Below, in pieces: positions 45,889-56,504 of a stretch of 64,000 nucleotides of DNA; the stretch's first letter is position 1; each line of letters begins with the position of its first letter. The notes below the pieces were generated by a model that saw only the letters and a program-made list of their open reading frames with translations, searched no databases and was not told the origin of the DNA. Origin of the DNA: Epiperipatus broadwayi (taxonomy: Eukaryota; Onychophora; Udeonychophora; Euonychophora; Peripatidae); the NCBI GenBank assembly GCA_028023455.1, contig JAQFVV010000012.1, positions 9,148,499 through 9,212,498 on the forward strand. Direction: 5' to 3'. The position numbers and the translations under genes were made by a program.

Positions 45889-46004
45889 TAAAAGTTATTT
45901 ATGTGCTCTTAAATTAATAATATTTTATTTAATGTACACTTATAGCTATAAATTTAAGAATAAATGCATACATTTCTAATGAATTTGCATTTTTGCATAA
46001 TCAT

Positions 46005-46182
46005 TATTTACTGAGGCTATAACCTCGAGAATATGCGTGTAAAATGTGATAGTAGGGACCTCTACAGGTGTTCAACCACAAGCTTACGTTATGGAAGAAA
46101 AGAGCTTGTGGTTAAACACCTGTAGAGGTCCCTACTATCGCATTTTACACGCATATTCTCGAGGTTACAGCCTCAGTAAATA
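46005..46182. repeat. Near-perfect 80-bp-arm hairpin flanked by TA
   Basis: Arms 46005-46084 and 46103-46182 are complementary except at three positions, separated by an 18-base loop. The arms (for example CTCGAGAATATGCGTGTAAA and GTAGGGACCTCTACAGGTG) are much richer in G+C than their surroundings. TA at each end would suit a Tc1/mariner-type foldback MITE. The transcript would make a long double-stranded hairpin suited to small-RNA processing. An open frame crossing it (46046-46258) is a by-product. Identity beyond 'foldback element' is unknown. Confidence 0.85.
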
Positions 46183-47842
46183 TTATTTACGTAATCAATG
46201 TGCGTTTAATAAATTTATAATTATAATCATTATTATAATTTTTATTGCATTCTTTTGATTTTATTTAATACACTTTTGTATTCAAAAATTCAAGAATATG
46301 CAGGCATTTTATTTCTATTAATTACTTTTTCTTTTGCTCTATTGTAAATAATATATTGCTCCAACTAATGGATAGTCCATACATATATATGGCAGCATTT
46401 AACCTCTTATGCAATTAAAATATTAAGAGCAATGAAAAATATATTTATAGTAAATTAAATTTAGTTATTTTTAGATAGAGATTAAAAGTCCCAGACCAAG
46501 CAAAATTGATGATGTAAGTGTTGAAGCACTGATTGTAAAAAATAAAAACATTACAATTAAAATATAATCAACTTTCATCATTAGAGGAGATATCATACCT
46601 ATTCAGGTATTTTTTTTCCCTAATGTAGTAAAATGCGACATCTTATAACATTTAACATATAAGTGTTGCTGTGAGATTTGGGTACACTTTTCCAATAGAC
46701 TACAAAAGCATCTGAAAAACAGTCTGAATAGAGAAAAAATAATAGGGCAAAAAAGAGCAGTAAAAATTATTTCTAAATAATTAAGATAATCAAATGGTTT
46801 GCTGAGAACTACTTCAGGGTCAAGCACTACTGCTCTAAAGTATACAGTGCAGAAATAAAGCTGATTCATTGGAAAAAAAAATCTTTGCTAGGTAATTTAA
46901 ATGGATATGTTAAAAGAGAATATACATTGATGAATAATTAGGAAATTCATAAGCACTGATGATTTTTTATGTAATCTTTGTTTAAATGCGTTCGTAAGTG
47001 TTGCTTTAATATAGAAGTCAGCATTGAAAAAAAAAAGAAATTATTTCATAGATTTGCTGGAAGAATGAGCTTAACAACATGTTAAGTAGGAGTATTGAAA
47101 TTTAGAAAAAATATAACAAATCTAAAATAATAAAAATAGATGAAATATAGAATCTTCAGTAATTTCAAATTACGTTCTACCTAATGATGGAAGTACTATG
47201 TTGTATAAGATTCTGTCTTTTATCTATTGAAATGAAAACAAGTTTTAAATAAAAGAGTAGTAAGTTATTTGATAATTCTAATTAGTTATTCAAATTAGTA
47301 ACAAACAACTTTTAGTAATAACACACAAAAACAACATAGGCTAGTAGATTTCACAAAAGAATTATTTATTAAAAAGATTTCTTAAGTAATTTGTTTAAAA
47401 CATAGTACAATATAGAGCAGAGACTTGAAGAATTATGTGCAGGAATAATAAAAAAGACAAGAAGTGTTGGATATACGGATTGAGAAAAAATATATAAATT
47501 GGTAAAACATATTTTTAAAAACTGTAGAACATTAAAAGAAAAAAAAACAATTATAGAAAAAAACTAAGAAATAAAAATTTGATTGGGTATGTACTTAGAA
47601 TAATTATGAAGATCTCAATAAGAATGGCTGTTAATGGAAGAAAAGCAGAGGTAGTGAACAGTAATTTAAAATAGGTGAAAAATTATAAATTATTACTGGC
47701 TTTTTCATTCATGTAATTAAACTTTTATTAGATTCAATAATCTTTAAAGCCATTGTATAGATAAAGTAGTTTTTATGCAATCTAAAATTAAATATGAATT
47801 TTTATTAGATCTGTGGAATTAAACTGTCACAACAAAAACCTA
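46183..47842. other. Unassigned, with a faint LINE C-terminus
   Basis: Around 46660-46770 the plus strand gives CEIWVHFSNRLQK and GQKRAVKIIS, reminiscent of the W-x-G...QKRALRII stretch after the reverse transcriptase of jockey/I-like LINEs, but with too little context to call. The minus 88-codon frame 46603-46869 is its shadow. A Lys/Arg-rich region at 47400-47640 may be another decayed LINE end. Confidence 0.3.
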
Positions 47843-47855
47843 GCCTGATTTTTTT

Positions 47856-47967
47856 GAAACAGGCAAAACTCTCTATATGTATTGCCACTCAGTGCAAGCT
47901 AGAGTAATCAATGGATGCCAGAAATTATGAGCAAGCATAAGAAATAGTGATCATGTGATGTTTATTG
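47856..47967 (-). mobile_element. Short dispersed retroposon with 13-bp direct repeats
   Basis: GCCTGATTTTTTT occurs at 47843-47855 and 47968-47980 and brackets 112 bp. About 75 bp of these match 5687-5760 (AGGCAAAACTC..TATTGCCAC, AGCTAGAGTAATCAATGG). In the minus orientation the body ends in GTTTTGCCTGTTTC followed by the A-rich repeat, which suits target-primed retroposition. No protein or tRNA-like promoter is visible, so it is probably a 5'-truncated end of a longer element. Confidence 0.75.
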
Positions 47968-48294
47968 GCCTGATTTTTTTGGTTAGTTTACTACATAAAA
48001 GCCCAAAATCTATGCATACATTAATAAAATTTAAAGATCAAAATGAATATGTGGTCAAGCTAGCTATTAATAACTGATGAACAGAATAATTGACAGAAAT
48101 CTTCCAGCAATAAGCCAAGAATTTTATGTCACATAAATGAGGCAAATACTTTATGCATCAATTTGAAATAGGTACTAAAATAAGACATTATATTTGAATA
48201 TATACATTAATATATTTTTTATTTATTTAATATATATTTTTCTGAATAAAACCAATACTTTTTTCAATAAACTAATTTTTTTGACAGTTACTGA

Positions 48295-48788
48295 TTAGAG
48301 CTGCCATGAAATATCCTACACATATTTTGTTTTTATTTTATTTTCACCATTATAAATATTATTCATAGATTTTTATAATAATTAAAAAAACATCTGAACA
48401 TTTTACTGAAAAAAATTGGGTGTGCTATTAGCATATGTGTGGATGTGTTAAAATAAGATTTAGTCATGATGGTCATTTAAAAATTGGATGCTTCAATTAG
48501 AATGCAAACTATTAACTTTCATTGATTTGATTTTTTATTGTTAAATCATTATTTAACAAAAGAAAAAAAAAGTGGAACAAAGAAATCTTAAAAATAGACA
48601 AGACAGCTAAAACTGGTAATTTTACTTATTAATAAAGCATCATAACTTTTTTAAAAATATATATTAATTTTATTTTATTAAAATTCAATAAGGGCATGCA
48701 ATAATATTTATAATTATAATTAGTATTTCTAAAAAAAAGTTATTACAAAAGATAATAATATGTATAGGATATTTCATGGCAGCTCTAA
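48295..48788. mobile_element. MITE with 32-bp terminal inverted repeats
   Basis: TTAGAGCTGCCATGAA starts the left end, and the complement of the right end is the same for 32 bp with one mismatch. Inside, the arms keep weak symmetry (ATAAATATTATT words). TA at the second position of each end would suit a Tc1/mariner-type TA target with the repeat starting GAGCTGCC. The 494-bp interior is A+T-rich and non-coding. Confidence 0.8.
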
Positions 48789-51700
48789 CCCATAAGTACC
48801 TTTTTAAAAAAATAAATAAGTCTTATTCCTACATAATTTAGTTTCGTGGTCTGGATTTGGTTGATTATTGCCAAGAAAAAAGATTTTAATTAGAACTGAT
48901 GAAAAATTGAGCTAAAAAAAATAATATCATCAATGATTCAAAAAATAATTAATTGATGAAAAAAGTAAAATGTTTGCATTTATTTTTTAATTTTCAGCTA
49001 GAAATGTCTATTACATAAAAAAAAAAAAAATAGTTTAACAGTAAAAATAGTTTATTTATCCAAAAAGTAAATCAATAACAAATAAAATATGTATAGAAAT
49101 GCAAATCCATAATAAATGTAATTCCAAAAATAAAATCATTCATGATAGCATAAATAAAGCAAACATAAAATGAATACTAATAAAAGAAAGCAAAAGATAG
49201 TCCATGGTAACAATCCTTAATAAATCAAATACAAATATAAGATCAAATGCAAATTTATAAAAAATTAAGTTCCAAAAAAAAAAAAAAATCACTTGTCACA
49301 GCAAATATATCAATAAAAAAAAAGCAAATGGTAGTCTATGACAATAGAGGTTTTGAACAAAATAAATTTACAACAAATCAAAGGCAACTGTGACTAAAAA
49401 GTAGTCCATTTGGGAAATAATGAAAAATGAACAAGATATAAAATATACACATGGCAAAGCATACATTTTTTAAAATTAAGGTCAGATATAATTTTCTCAC
49501 TTCATTACTTTGGCATATGCCACTGGATGGTGCTATAACATTGAACATCATAACATACAACTGACCTCCACTTAAGAATTGCATGCTTTGGCCTGAGTGG
49601 ATTTTATGTCATTGGTCTTTATTTTTAAAGGAATTAGTTTGAGCTCACAACTGCCTTTGATTTGTTATGGATTACTTTCACTTAAAATAAGTCATGAATG
49701 ATCTCTTGCTAGGTTTTATGCAAAATACTTATATTTGCTTTCTTTTAACTGAATACACATTTTGTGGATGGATTACCTATCTTTTACATTTTTTTAAATT
49801 TATTATATGCTTTTATTTGATAGCTCATTTCCATGAAATGTTTTATTTTTGGAATTTCATCTATTATAGATTTGCATTTCTGCATACATTTTATTTATTA
49901 CTAATATTTTTTTTGTTTATTTGTATTTGTTTTGCTAAATAAATTATTTTTATGGTGAAATATATTTTTTTGCTTTTTTATATCAATTATCTATTTTTTT
50001 GAGTCATTTGTAACTATTATACAGCTTCATTTAGTGAGAGAACCACATACTATACTAGGAACAAAAAATAATAAAAAACAGGTTAAAGTTTCTATATATT
50101 GAGAATCAGAAAAATTATGAAAAAATATGATGGAAGAATTTGTGCAATTAAAAATAAGTAACATAAAAAACAAATAAGATTAATTGATTAGTTAAAAAAA
50201 GGAAGATAATGAAATGGATAAAGAAGCTTGAAGAAATTTATGAAGTTATGAGTAGAATCTATTTTGATGTCAGACAGCTGCTGATTATACTGAGATCAAT
50301 TAAAATATGAAAATGTTGTATTAAACTTTGTATTTAAATGATTTGTTTTTTCAAAAGTCTCTGTAATAATGAGCCTACTTTAAGAGAGTCAGAAATTGAA
50401 AAACATCTACATAATTATCTACATTTTTGAAGAGAATATCAAAAGATAAAAAAGTATGTAAATTGAAAATTTACATTCATTTCTTTTAATAATAATTTTC
50501 TTACCCTTTAAAGATTCACTAATTCTGATTTAAGTTTGAAAAAAATCAAACAGAAAAATTAAATAACTTTATTTTATGAGAGTGGATATTTTGCAGACTT
50601 TACTATTCTATGAGAATGTATTTAGAAAAAAAAAACATCTTTTACTAGTAATAAAACATTATGAAATAAATTACCAGTTTTACTAATTAGACTTCTAATT
50701 TTTGTAACAAATGCAGATCTTTCAAATCCAGTTATTAAAACTGCACGATCACTATGAAATTATTATATTCCAACAAGGAATGACAATAAATAATCACAAA
50801 ATTTAAAATAGTTTAAAGAGAACACCATCATGATCTGTCAAAATGCAGCTTCCATAATTCAAACTAAACCAACTTTTTCATAAACATTAATCCCTTACCT
50901 TTTTTCTTAAAAATTCACAGCAATAACCTTTGGTTAAGTAGTCTAATCTTTTTTTCTATCATTAAAGATGCTTTCATGATTATTTTATTTCTAAACACTT
51001 GTCCAAATTATTTTCTATTTTCTCAATAATAAATGATTTTCATCTATTCATTTTATTAATTTTACTTTTTCAACAATAAAATTGCAAGTTCTACGTCTCA
51101 ATTTTTTTTCCTTCATTGTAACTACTTATATCTGCTCCATATAAAACAATCTGTGAAAGAAATTACTGAATAGGAGAAAAGTAATATCATAACAAATGTA
51201 CAGAGTTCAAAAGTCACTTTCATATAGTAAGTTAGAATCTGTATCAACAAAAACCATCAAATATTGCTCAATAAAAAAATAAATAATAGTAGAATTCTTT
51301 GTCTTTGATTATAAGTTTAATCACAGTTTCAATTTAGAAAAAGTTAGTAATTTTCTCTTATTACAAACAAAACAACAAAATAAAAGTAAAAAAGAAATAT
51401 TTCACAAGGTAGTACACAAATCCACACTGCATATGAAGTGGGTTTCACTTTAGAATAAAGTTTAATATATATTTTTTCCAGCAACCAGCCCATAACACAC
51501 TAAGAAAGTCATTAATCACTGAATAATAAATTGCTATTACTGGAAAATAAAAATCTCAGAGTAATTGAAGTTGGTCAGTTATATGGATATTTGGCATTTC
51601 TTATATATAAGAATACAACTAAGGTTTATAGAATGTAACTTATCCATGATACTAAACTGAAAATTTCAAATATTGTAAGAACAGAGATTCAAACTAACAT

Positions 51701-52318
51701 CAACTGGAATCTCTGAAATTTTTTGTGTATCATAAAGGCATGAAGTAGATAGTTGGTTTTACTAAACATTAAATATCTCCATAAATGTTTTATCTGTGGC
51801 TTCCTGAAAAACAATTTTTCATCCTAGTTTTATTACCAATTATTATATTACATCTTTAGAATACACTAACAAAACAATGCTAAAATTATTACTCTTTAAT
51901 AAATAGATTTAATTAAAGACCCAACTTTAATCTATTAAGTTCTATAAAATATAATCATTTATTAAAAGACAATATATATATAGTTTTAAAAAAATGATAT
52001 AGTTTTGGCTCTAATAAAAGAAAAAAAAAACAATTTATAGTTTATTATTGTTAAAATTATTAATATGTAACTCTTAAAGTATTGTAAAAACTATTTGTTA
52101 TTAAAATGATTTTATATAGCACATAACTATTTTTATAATAAATGATTATCCATAAAATTATCCAAAAGGTAACCATTTATCTTAACATTAGTTATCAGTA
52201 AAAGAAGTATTTATATAAGATGTCAATATTTTTTTTAAAAAATATTTGTTGGTGCAAAGTATTGTTTGTTTTAAAACAGCTAATATTTATGTTTTCTGTT
52301 ACAATTTATATATAACAA
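48789..52318. other. A+T-rich DNA, nothing recognised
   Basis: A long featureless stretch. The open frames at 49378-49584 and 49694-49942 are low-complexity and hydrophobic, as A+T-rich chance frames are. Near 49080-49380 an AAATA-rich segment repeats loosely. Confidence 0.5.
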
Positions 52319-52756
52319 TATACCTGGGTCTCATTTCATGTGGTAGATAGGTTCCTCAGAAAATGCGCTTAAAAGAAATCACACAAAAATAGACTTAACT
52401 TACCTTGAAAAATGGGGGATAGATACTGTAATTTTTAAAAATCACATAAAAGCAAAGCAACAATGTAAAATTACTTTAAAATTTGCATTAAAAAAAAGGA
52501 AATAAAATATGAATAATAAAAAATTTCAAATTTGAAAAAAATTAATATAAGACAAACTTTTTTTTATTAACTACAGTATTTAATTTTATTCAAAACAATA
52601 TATTTTTATGCGTAATTTACAGTATTTTATATTTTTTCATACATGTATAGTATTTTAATCGTTATCGCTATTTGATGATATGTAGATTCGTTTGTCACTT
52701 AGTAAGACATCAGATTCGTCACAAGAGGAAATACAACTAGTGCCAACTTCATTTTT

Positions 52757-52897
52757 TTAAATTGCTCTAATAGTAGATTTGCCTAAACTAAAATGTTTTC
52801 CAATCGCTGTTGATCTTCCCATTTCACTAAGCAATCTAAAATTGAAATTTTTGTTTCCAAAGAAATTCATTTTCTTAGGTGTTTTTTTTCTCTCCAT
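52757..52897 (-). pseudogene. Tigger/pogo-type helix-turn-helix remnant
   Basis: A minus-strand ATG at 52897 opens a 46-codon frame: MERKKTPKK, then RLLSEMGRSTAIGKHFSLGK and STIRAI before TAA. The pattern 'x-IG-x-x-x-LGKSTIRAI' is the CENP-B/psq-type helix-turn-helix at the N-terminus of pogo-like transposases. Beyond the stop, the frame continues with an acidic Ser/Asp-rich stretch (SCDESDVLLSDKR) resembling a transposase C-terminal tail, which suggests that the middle of the gene was deleted. It is non-functional on its own. Confidence 0.6.
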
Positions 52898-52967
52898 TAG
52901 GGTAAACTAAAAGTTTAAAATAAAAATAAAAATTTAGACTTACAATAATAAAAAGACGTCTACTCAC

Positions 52968-53174
52968 CATTGTTGGGCAAAATTTGATTAAAACTAACAA
53001 TTAAAAATTAAATTCTTATTTTTGTCTTTAATTTTCAATTCCGTTTAAAAATCAAATTTCATTGTTTCACATCAAATGAATTTCAGATTACATTACGTAA
53101 TTTTTAAATTGTTAATTACAATTAAAAATCAGATTTTAATTTTTAATTATCAAATTTAATTGTGCCCACTGCTG
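52968..53174. mobile_element. MITE nested in the Tigger-like element
   Basis: The left end CATTGTTGGGCAAAATTTGA and the complement of the right end CAGCAGTGGGCACAATTAAA are inverted repeats that continue with AATTAAAAATTAAA-type text for about 60 bp. The CA..GTGGGCA start is typical of small hAT-derived MITEs. The flanking octamers CTACTCAC and TTACCTTT match at only four positions, so the target duplication is eroded or my boundary is off. Confidence 0.65.
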
Positions 53175-53648
53175 TTACCTTTTAAAAATAAACTTGTGGA
53201 CACTAAATGATTAATTGATTACGTACTCTTTTTTTAAAAAGCAAAAATATAATACGATTTAAAATGCAAAAACAACAACGTGCATAGTATAGACATCTAT
53301 AACGTTTGAACAGATTTACATTATAATCTTGTAAAATTTAATGTGTGTACATAAAATGGGGAAATCCTGATTTTAAGTGAATTATTGCATAAAATCTATT
53401 ACAGTACTATTATAAAGCATGAAAATATTGAAATCATTAGATGGAAGTCAAACTCCAATTTAAATATGACATGTGAGTGTGCAAAATTTATAATATTTAA
53501 AGTAATAGCACATTATTGGAGCTCGACTTCTGATCTAATAATTTTTATTGCACAAAAGAAAACAGCATACAAAAATATTAAGAAGAAACATGAATTGCAT
53601 AACTTCAAAATCACATTAAATAAATCCACATAAAATGAGACCCAGGTG

Positions 53649-54802
53649 TATATATAAATTAAATTAAATTAAATCATATAATCTCAGTAAAAATACTTCT
53701 GAAGTCCATGGCAAAATAAATTCTACAATAGGAATTGTTTACACATTGAATTAACAAACAGTTTAAGGTTTATCTGACTAAAACTATTTTTTAATTAAAG
53801 TTTATTCAGTTTCTTTAGAATTACATTGTTATATAATCATTTATTGTTTTTATATATAAAAATATTATGATGCTGTTGAAATAATTCTTTATAACTGTAT
53901 ATAAAATACAAATCAATCCATAAAATTGTATAATTAATTTGGATGAATTTTGAGATCATGTGACATTCAGATACTTATTTAGTAAGTTCAGCATAATAGT
54001 TTCAATGAACTGCCCATATTTTTTATTTTGCTAAGAATCTTGTCAAAAAATTTCTTGAATACATCCATCATTATACCGCAATACAACAATCATTTATTAC
54101 TTGCAAATATAACAAACTACTACCAATCATCATTAGATATATAAGAGAATAAATGACTATCATAAATATAATTTACCATCACTAGAACCCTAATCAAATT
54201 AGATATCATGAATTCACTATGATTTTCCCTATCTTCAGTTTCAAAATAGAGTATATTATGTAACTTTGAATGCAGTTTATTGTATAAGCAATAATTTAGT
54301 CAATGAAGACTTAGATAGCAGTATCAAAAACTCATTAATTCAATTGGAAAAATCTAAATAAAGTGGCATTTAGATAGATCTAATTCTTTCCCTTTAATAA
54401 ACATTGGTCATATAAACATTCATGATAATCTATAGCAAAAGCTACTTAATGACAATTTATCAATCAATGCTGATTTAAATAGATGAGTGGTGATAAAGAC
54501 ATCATTACTTTTATTCCTAATTTTAATTTTTGAAAGAGAAAAATTTTGAAGCATAATTATGGAATATATGTTTTTAGAAAGGAAATGCAGTTGATATTTA
54601 TTGCTAAAAATAAAAAAATGGACAAAATAATTACTAAAAATAGAGTTTGGAAAGAAGATTAACATATATATATATTGAGATTTTTAAAAAAATTTTTTAG
54701 AGAAAGATAAACTAATGAAAAAAAAATTATTTTGGAAAAATGGAGGAAAGTGCAAAATGAGCAGCATTCCCAATTTATTTGTTTTGTTTTTTTAAAAAAA
54801 AA
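53649..54802. other. A+T-rich DNA, nothing recognised
   Basis: Only simple A+T words are seen. The 81-codon minus frame 54420-54665 matches nothing. Confidence 0.5.
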
Positions 54803-54910
54803 ACACTTGCATTGGTGGTCGAGAGGTCAGCGCGACTGCCTTGCATTTACAGGCAGTTGCCCGGGTTGCGGGTTCGCGTCCCGGCCGATGCTATGACACT
54901 TAAAAAAAAA
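54803..54910 (+). mobile_element. tRNA-derived SINE, expanded-arm subfamily, copy 2
   Basis: Nearly identical to the SINE at 19933-20046: TTGGTGGTCGAGAGGTCAGC, an anticodon arm with the same insertion (CTGCCTTGCATTTACAGGCAG differs in two loop bases), the duplicated GGGTTGCGGGTTCGCG, and tail GATGCTATGACACTT plus nine A. It lies in an A-rich site, so the target duplication cannot be separated from the tail. Confidence 0.9.
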
Positions 54911-55554
54911 GAATATTAATTGAAAATGTATTTTCTCCTCTAAAAACTGTAAGCAATATTCATGAAATATGTTCTTTACTCAAAAGCATGTTGAGATAAT
55001 TAAGTGATAGAATAATGTGACTAAATGTTAACACTTAATAATCATTGGGGATAGTACTAGATTTCCCATGTAAATTATGGGAAAATAATTGTTTAATTTT
55101 ATTAAAATGTATCTCACCTTCTGGATAACAGTAAAAAAAAAATTGATCCGCATGTATATGGTTCATCATTAGGATATGTGTGGATTAATATAGTGGAAGT
55201 GTGATGCATTAAATGCTATAACTTTTTTTACTATAGATCTTATCCCCCTTCCCATTTACAATGGATAATTGACTTAATTTGTTAGCATGCTGAATCTATA
55301 GAAATATATAACTCCTCTCATCAATGTTGAAACTGATAGAGCATTACAATCATGTTTTCATTTTATAGCCCATACCAACACTTATCCACTAAACTAGACT
55401 AATTGGAAAATCTAATCTTTTACTCAGAATAAAATCCATCGATATATAAAACAAATTGAGACATTTCACAAAGTAATGAGCAATTATTAATGCATTAGCT
55501 TACCAAACTCACAATAAGTGGATATTAATATATTTTTAATTTTAATTGGAAGGG
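54911..55554. other. A+T-rich DNA, nothing recognised
   Basis: No coding or repeat signal was found. Confidence 0.5.
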
Positions 55555-56012
55555 ATGTTGTTTTAATAACTCAATGATGTTTTGTTGAGTACAAAAGATA
55601 CTCTCAAACCAAACCACAAGATAGAGATTTTGAAAATTTAAGAGTGGTCATCTTATCTTTTTACTTAAATTCAATTATATAGGCCAATCTAAAGCATCTT
55701 GGAATGAGAGCATAAAGGTCTTTCTTTAATCACTTTACATCCTTTTACTTCATTTTATCTATTAACATTCACAAAATCTTCCAATTTACTGTTAATATTA
55801 TGAAATATTAGAATTTATATAAGTATTTAATTTACTAATGCAGTATTTGTATGTAATTTTAATCAGAAGAGAATGTTTAGATTGGCCTATATAAGTGAAT
55901 TTAGATACAAAGATAAAATGCCTACTCTTATCTTTTCAAACTCTATCTTGTGTTTTGTTTTGAGAGTATTATTTATACTCAACAAAACATCACTGAAGTA
56001 TTAAAACAACAT
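55555..56012. mobile_element. Palindromic MITE (family copy 3)
   Basis: ATGTTGTTTTAATA at the left is matched by TATTAAAACAACAT at the right. The arms continue with TGATGTTTTGTTGAGTA, ATACTCTCAAA, CACAAGATAGAG, and ATATAGGCCAATCTAAA on both sides. It is 458 bp long and matches copy 2 (26590-27044) over most of its length, and the inner arms of copy 1 (2104-2689). Arms here are better conserved than in copy 2. Confidence 0.88.
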
Positions 56013-56208
56013 TACATTGCATGTGTATAAGGTATAATTCCCTTCTGGTTAAAATTGCATACAAATACTGAGCTAATAAATTGAATAGTTATATATTTTT
56101 AATAAAAACAACAACAACAAAAATAAAAACCATCATCCCACGTGATTAACTATTCTTGATAAATATATTTACTCCTTCACATCTTTAGAAAGAGAAATTT
56201 TAGTCTTC

Positions 56209-56504
56209 ATTAAAATCATTATAATTACCTATAATTGTTAAATATTTGACAATACGTTTTATTTAATTAACAAAGTAAATTTAACTTTCAAAGATAAGTC
56301 ATTGAGTATTTTTATATCTACTATACATTCTTCATTAACTTTTAGCTACTACTTACCTATTTATGTTTTAAAAATGGCCATCTTTTGCCACGTAAATAAA
56401 TTGATATTAATATACAAAATCCTTGAAAGTTAAATTTACCTAATGAATTAAATAAAACGTACTATAAATACTTAGCAATCATAGATAATCATAATGATTT
56501 TAAT
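56209..56504. mobile_element. Second palindromic MITE type, 296 bp
   Basis: Arms 56209-56297 and about 56416-56504 are inverted repeats: ATTAAAATCATTAT against ATAATGATTTTAAT at the ends, and ACGTTTTATTTAATT and GTAAATTTAACTTTCAA further in. The centre (56298-56415) is unpaired. It lies 200 bp from the preceding MITE but is unrelated to it. Confidence 0.8.

Larger units (their letters stand above)
44111..45960 (+). mobile_element. Penelope-like element, 5'-truncated, plus copy with insertions
   Basis: It starts within the endonuclease coding region directly at the junction with the minus copy, and runs through the 3' untranslated part (44546-44675). A ~500-bp palindrome (44713-45211) interrupts it. 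It then continues from GAGTTGGAGATCAG (45211) through the tail, itself split by an RTE fragment (45412-45888), to about 45960. The same landmarks lie uninterrupted in the minus copy. Insertions aside, the two copies are alike enough to be the same family. Confidence 0.75.
52321..53648. mobile_element. pogo/Tigger-like transposon, internally deleted
   Basis: The ends are inverted: ACCTGGGTCTCATTTCATG starts at 52322 and the complement of the right end (53626-53647) is the same for 22 bp with one mismatch. TA lies one base outside on both sides (52319-52320, 53649-53650), as expected for Tc1/mariner/pogo elements. The subterminal GGTTCCTCAGAAAATGCGC is reminiscent of Tigger ends. The 1.33-kb body contains a short minus-strand DNA-binding-domain remnant and a second element nested at 52968-53174. 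The DDE catalytic domain is missing. Confidence 0.8.

Noticed and set aside
46046-46258. 70-codon frame over the hairpin
   Set aside because: It is a by-product of the G+C-richer palindrome and reads through both arms and loop.
49694-49942. 82-codon hydrophobic plus-strand frame
   Set aside because: Phe/Leu/Ile-rich text is what T-rich DNA yields by chance, and there is no signal or conserved motif.
53385-53633. 82-codon plus-strand frame in the Tigger-like element
   Set aside because: It lies on the opposite strand from the transposase remnant, crosses the terminal repeat region and has no transposase motif.
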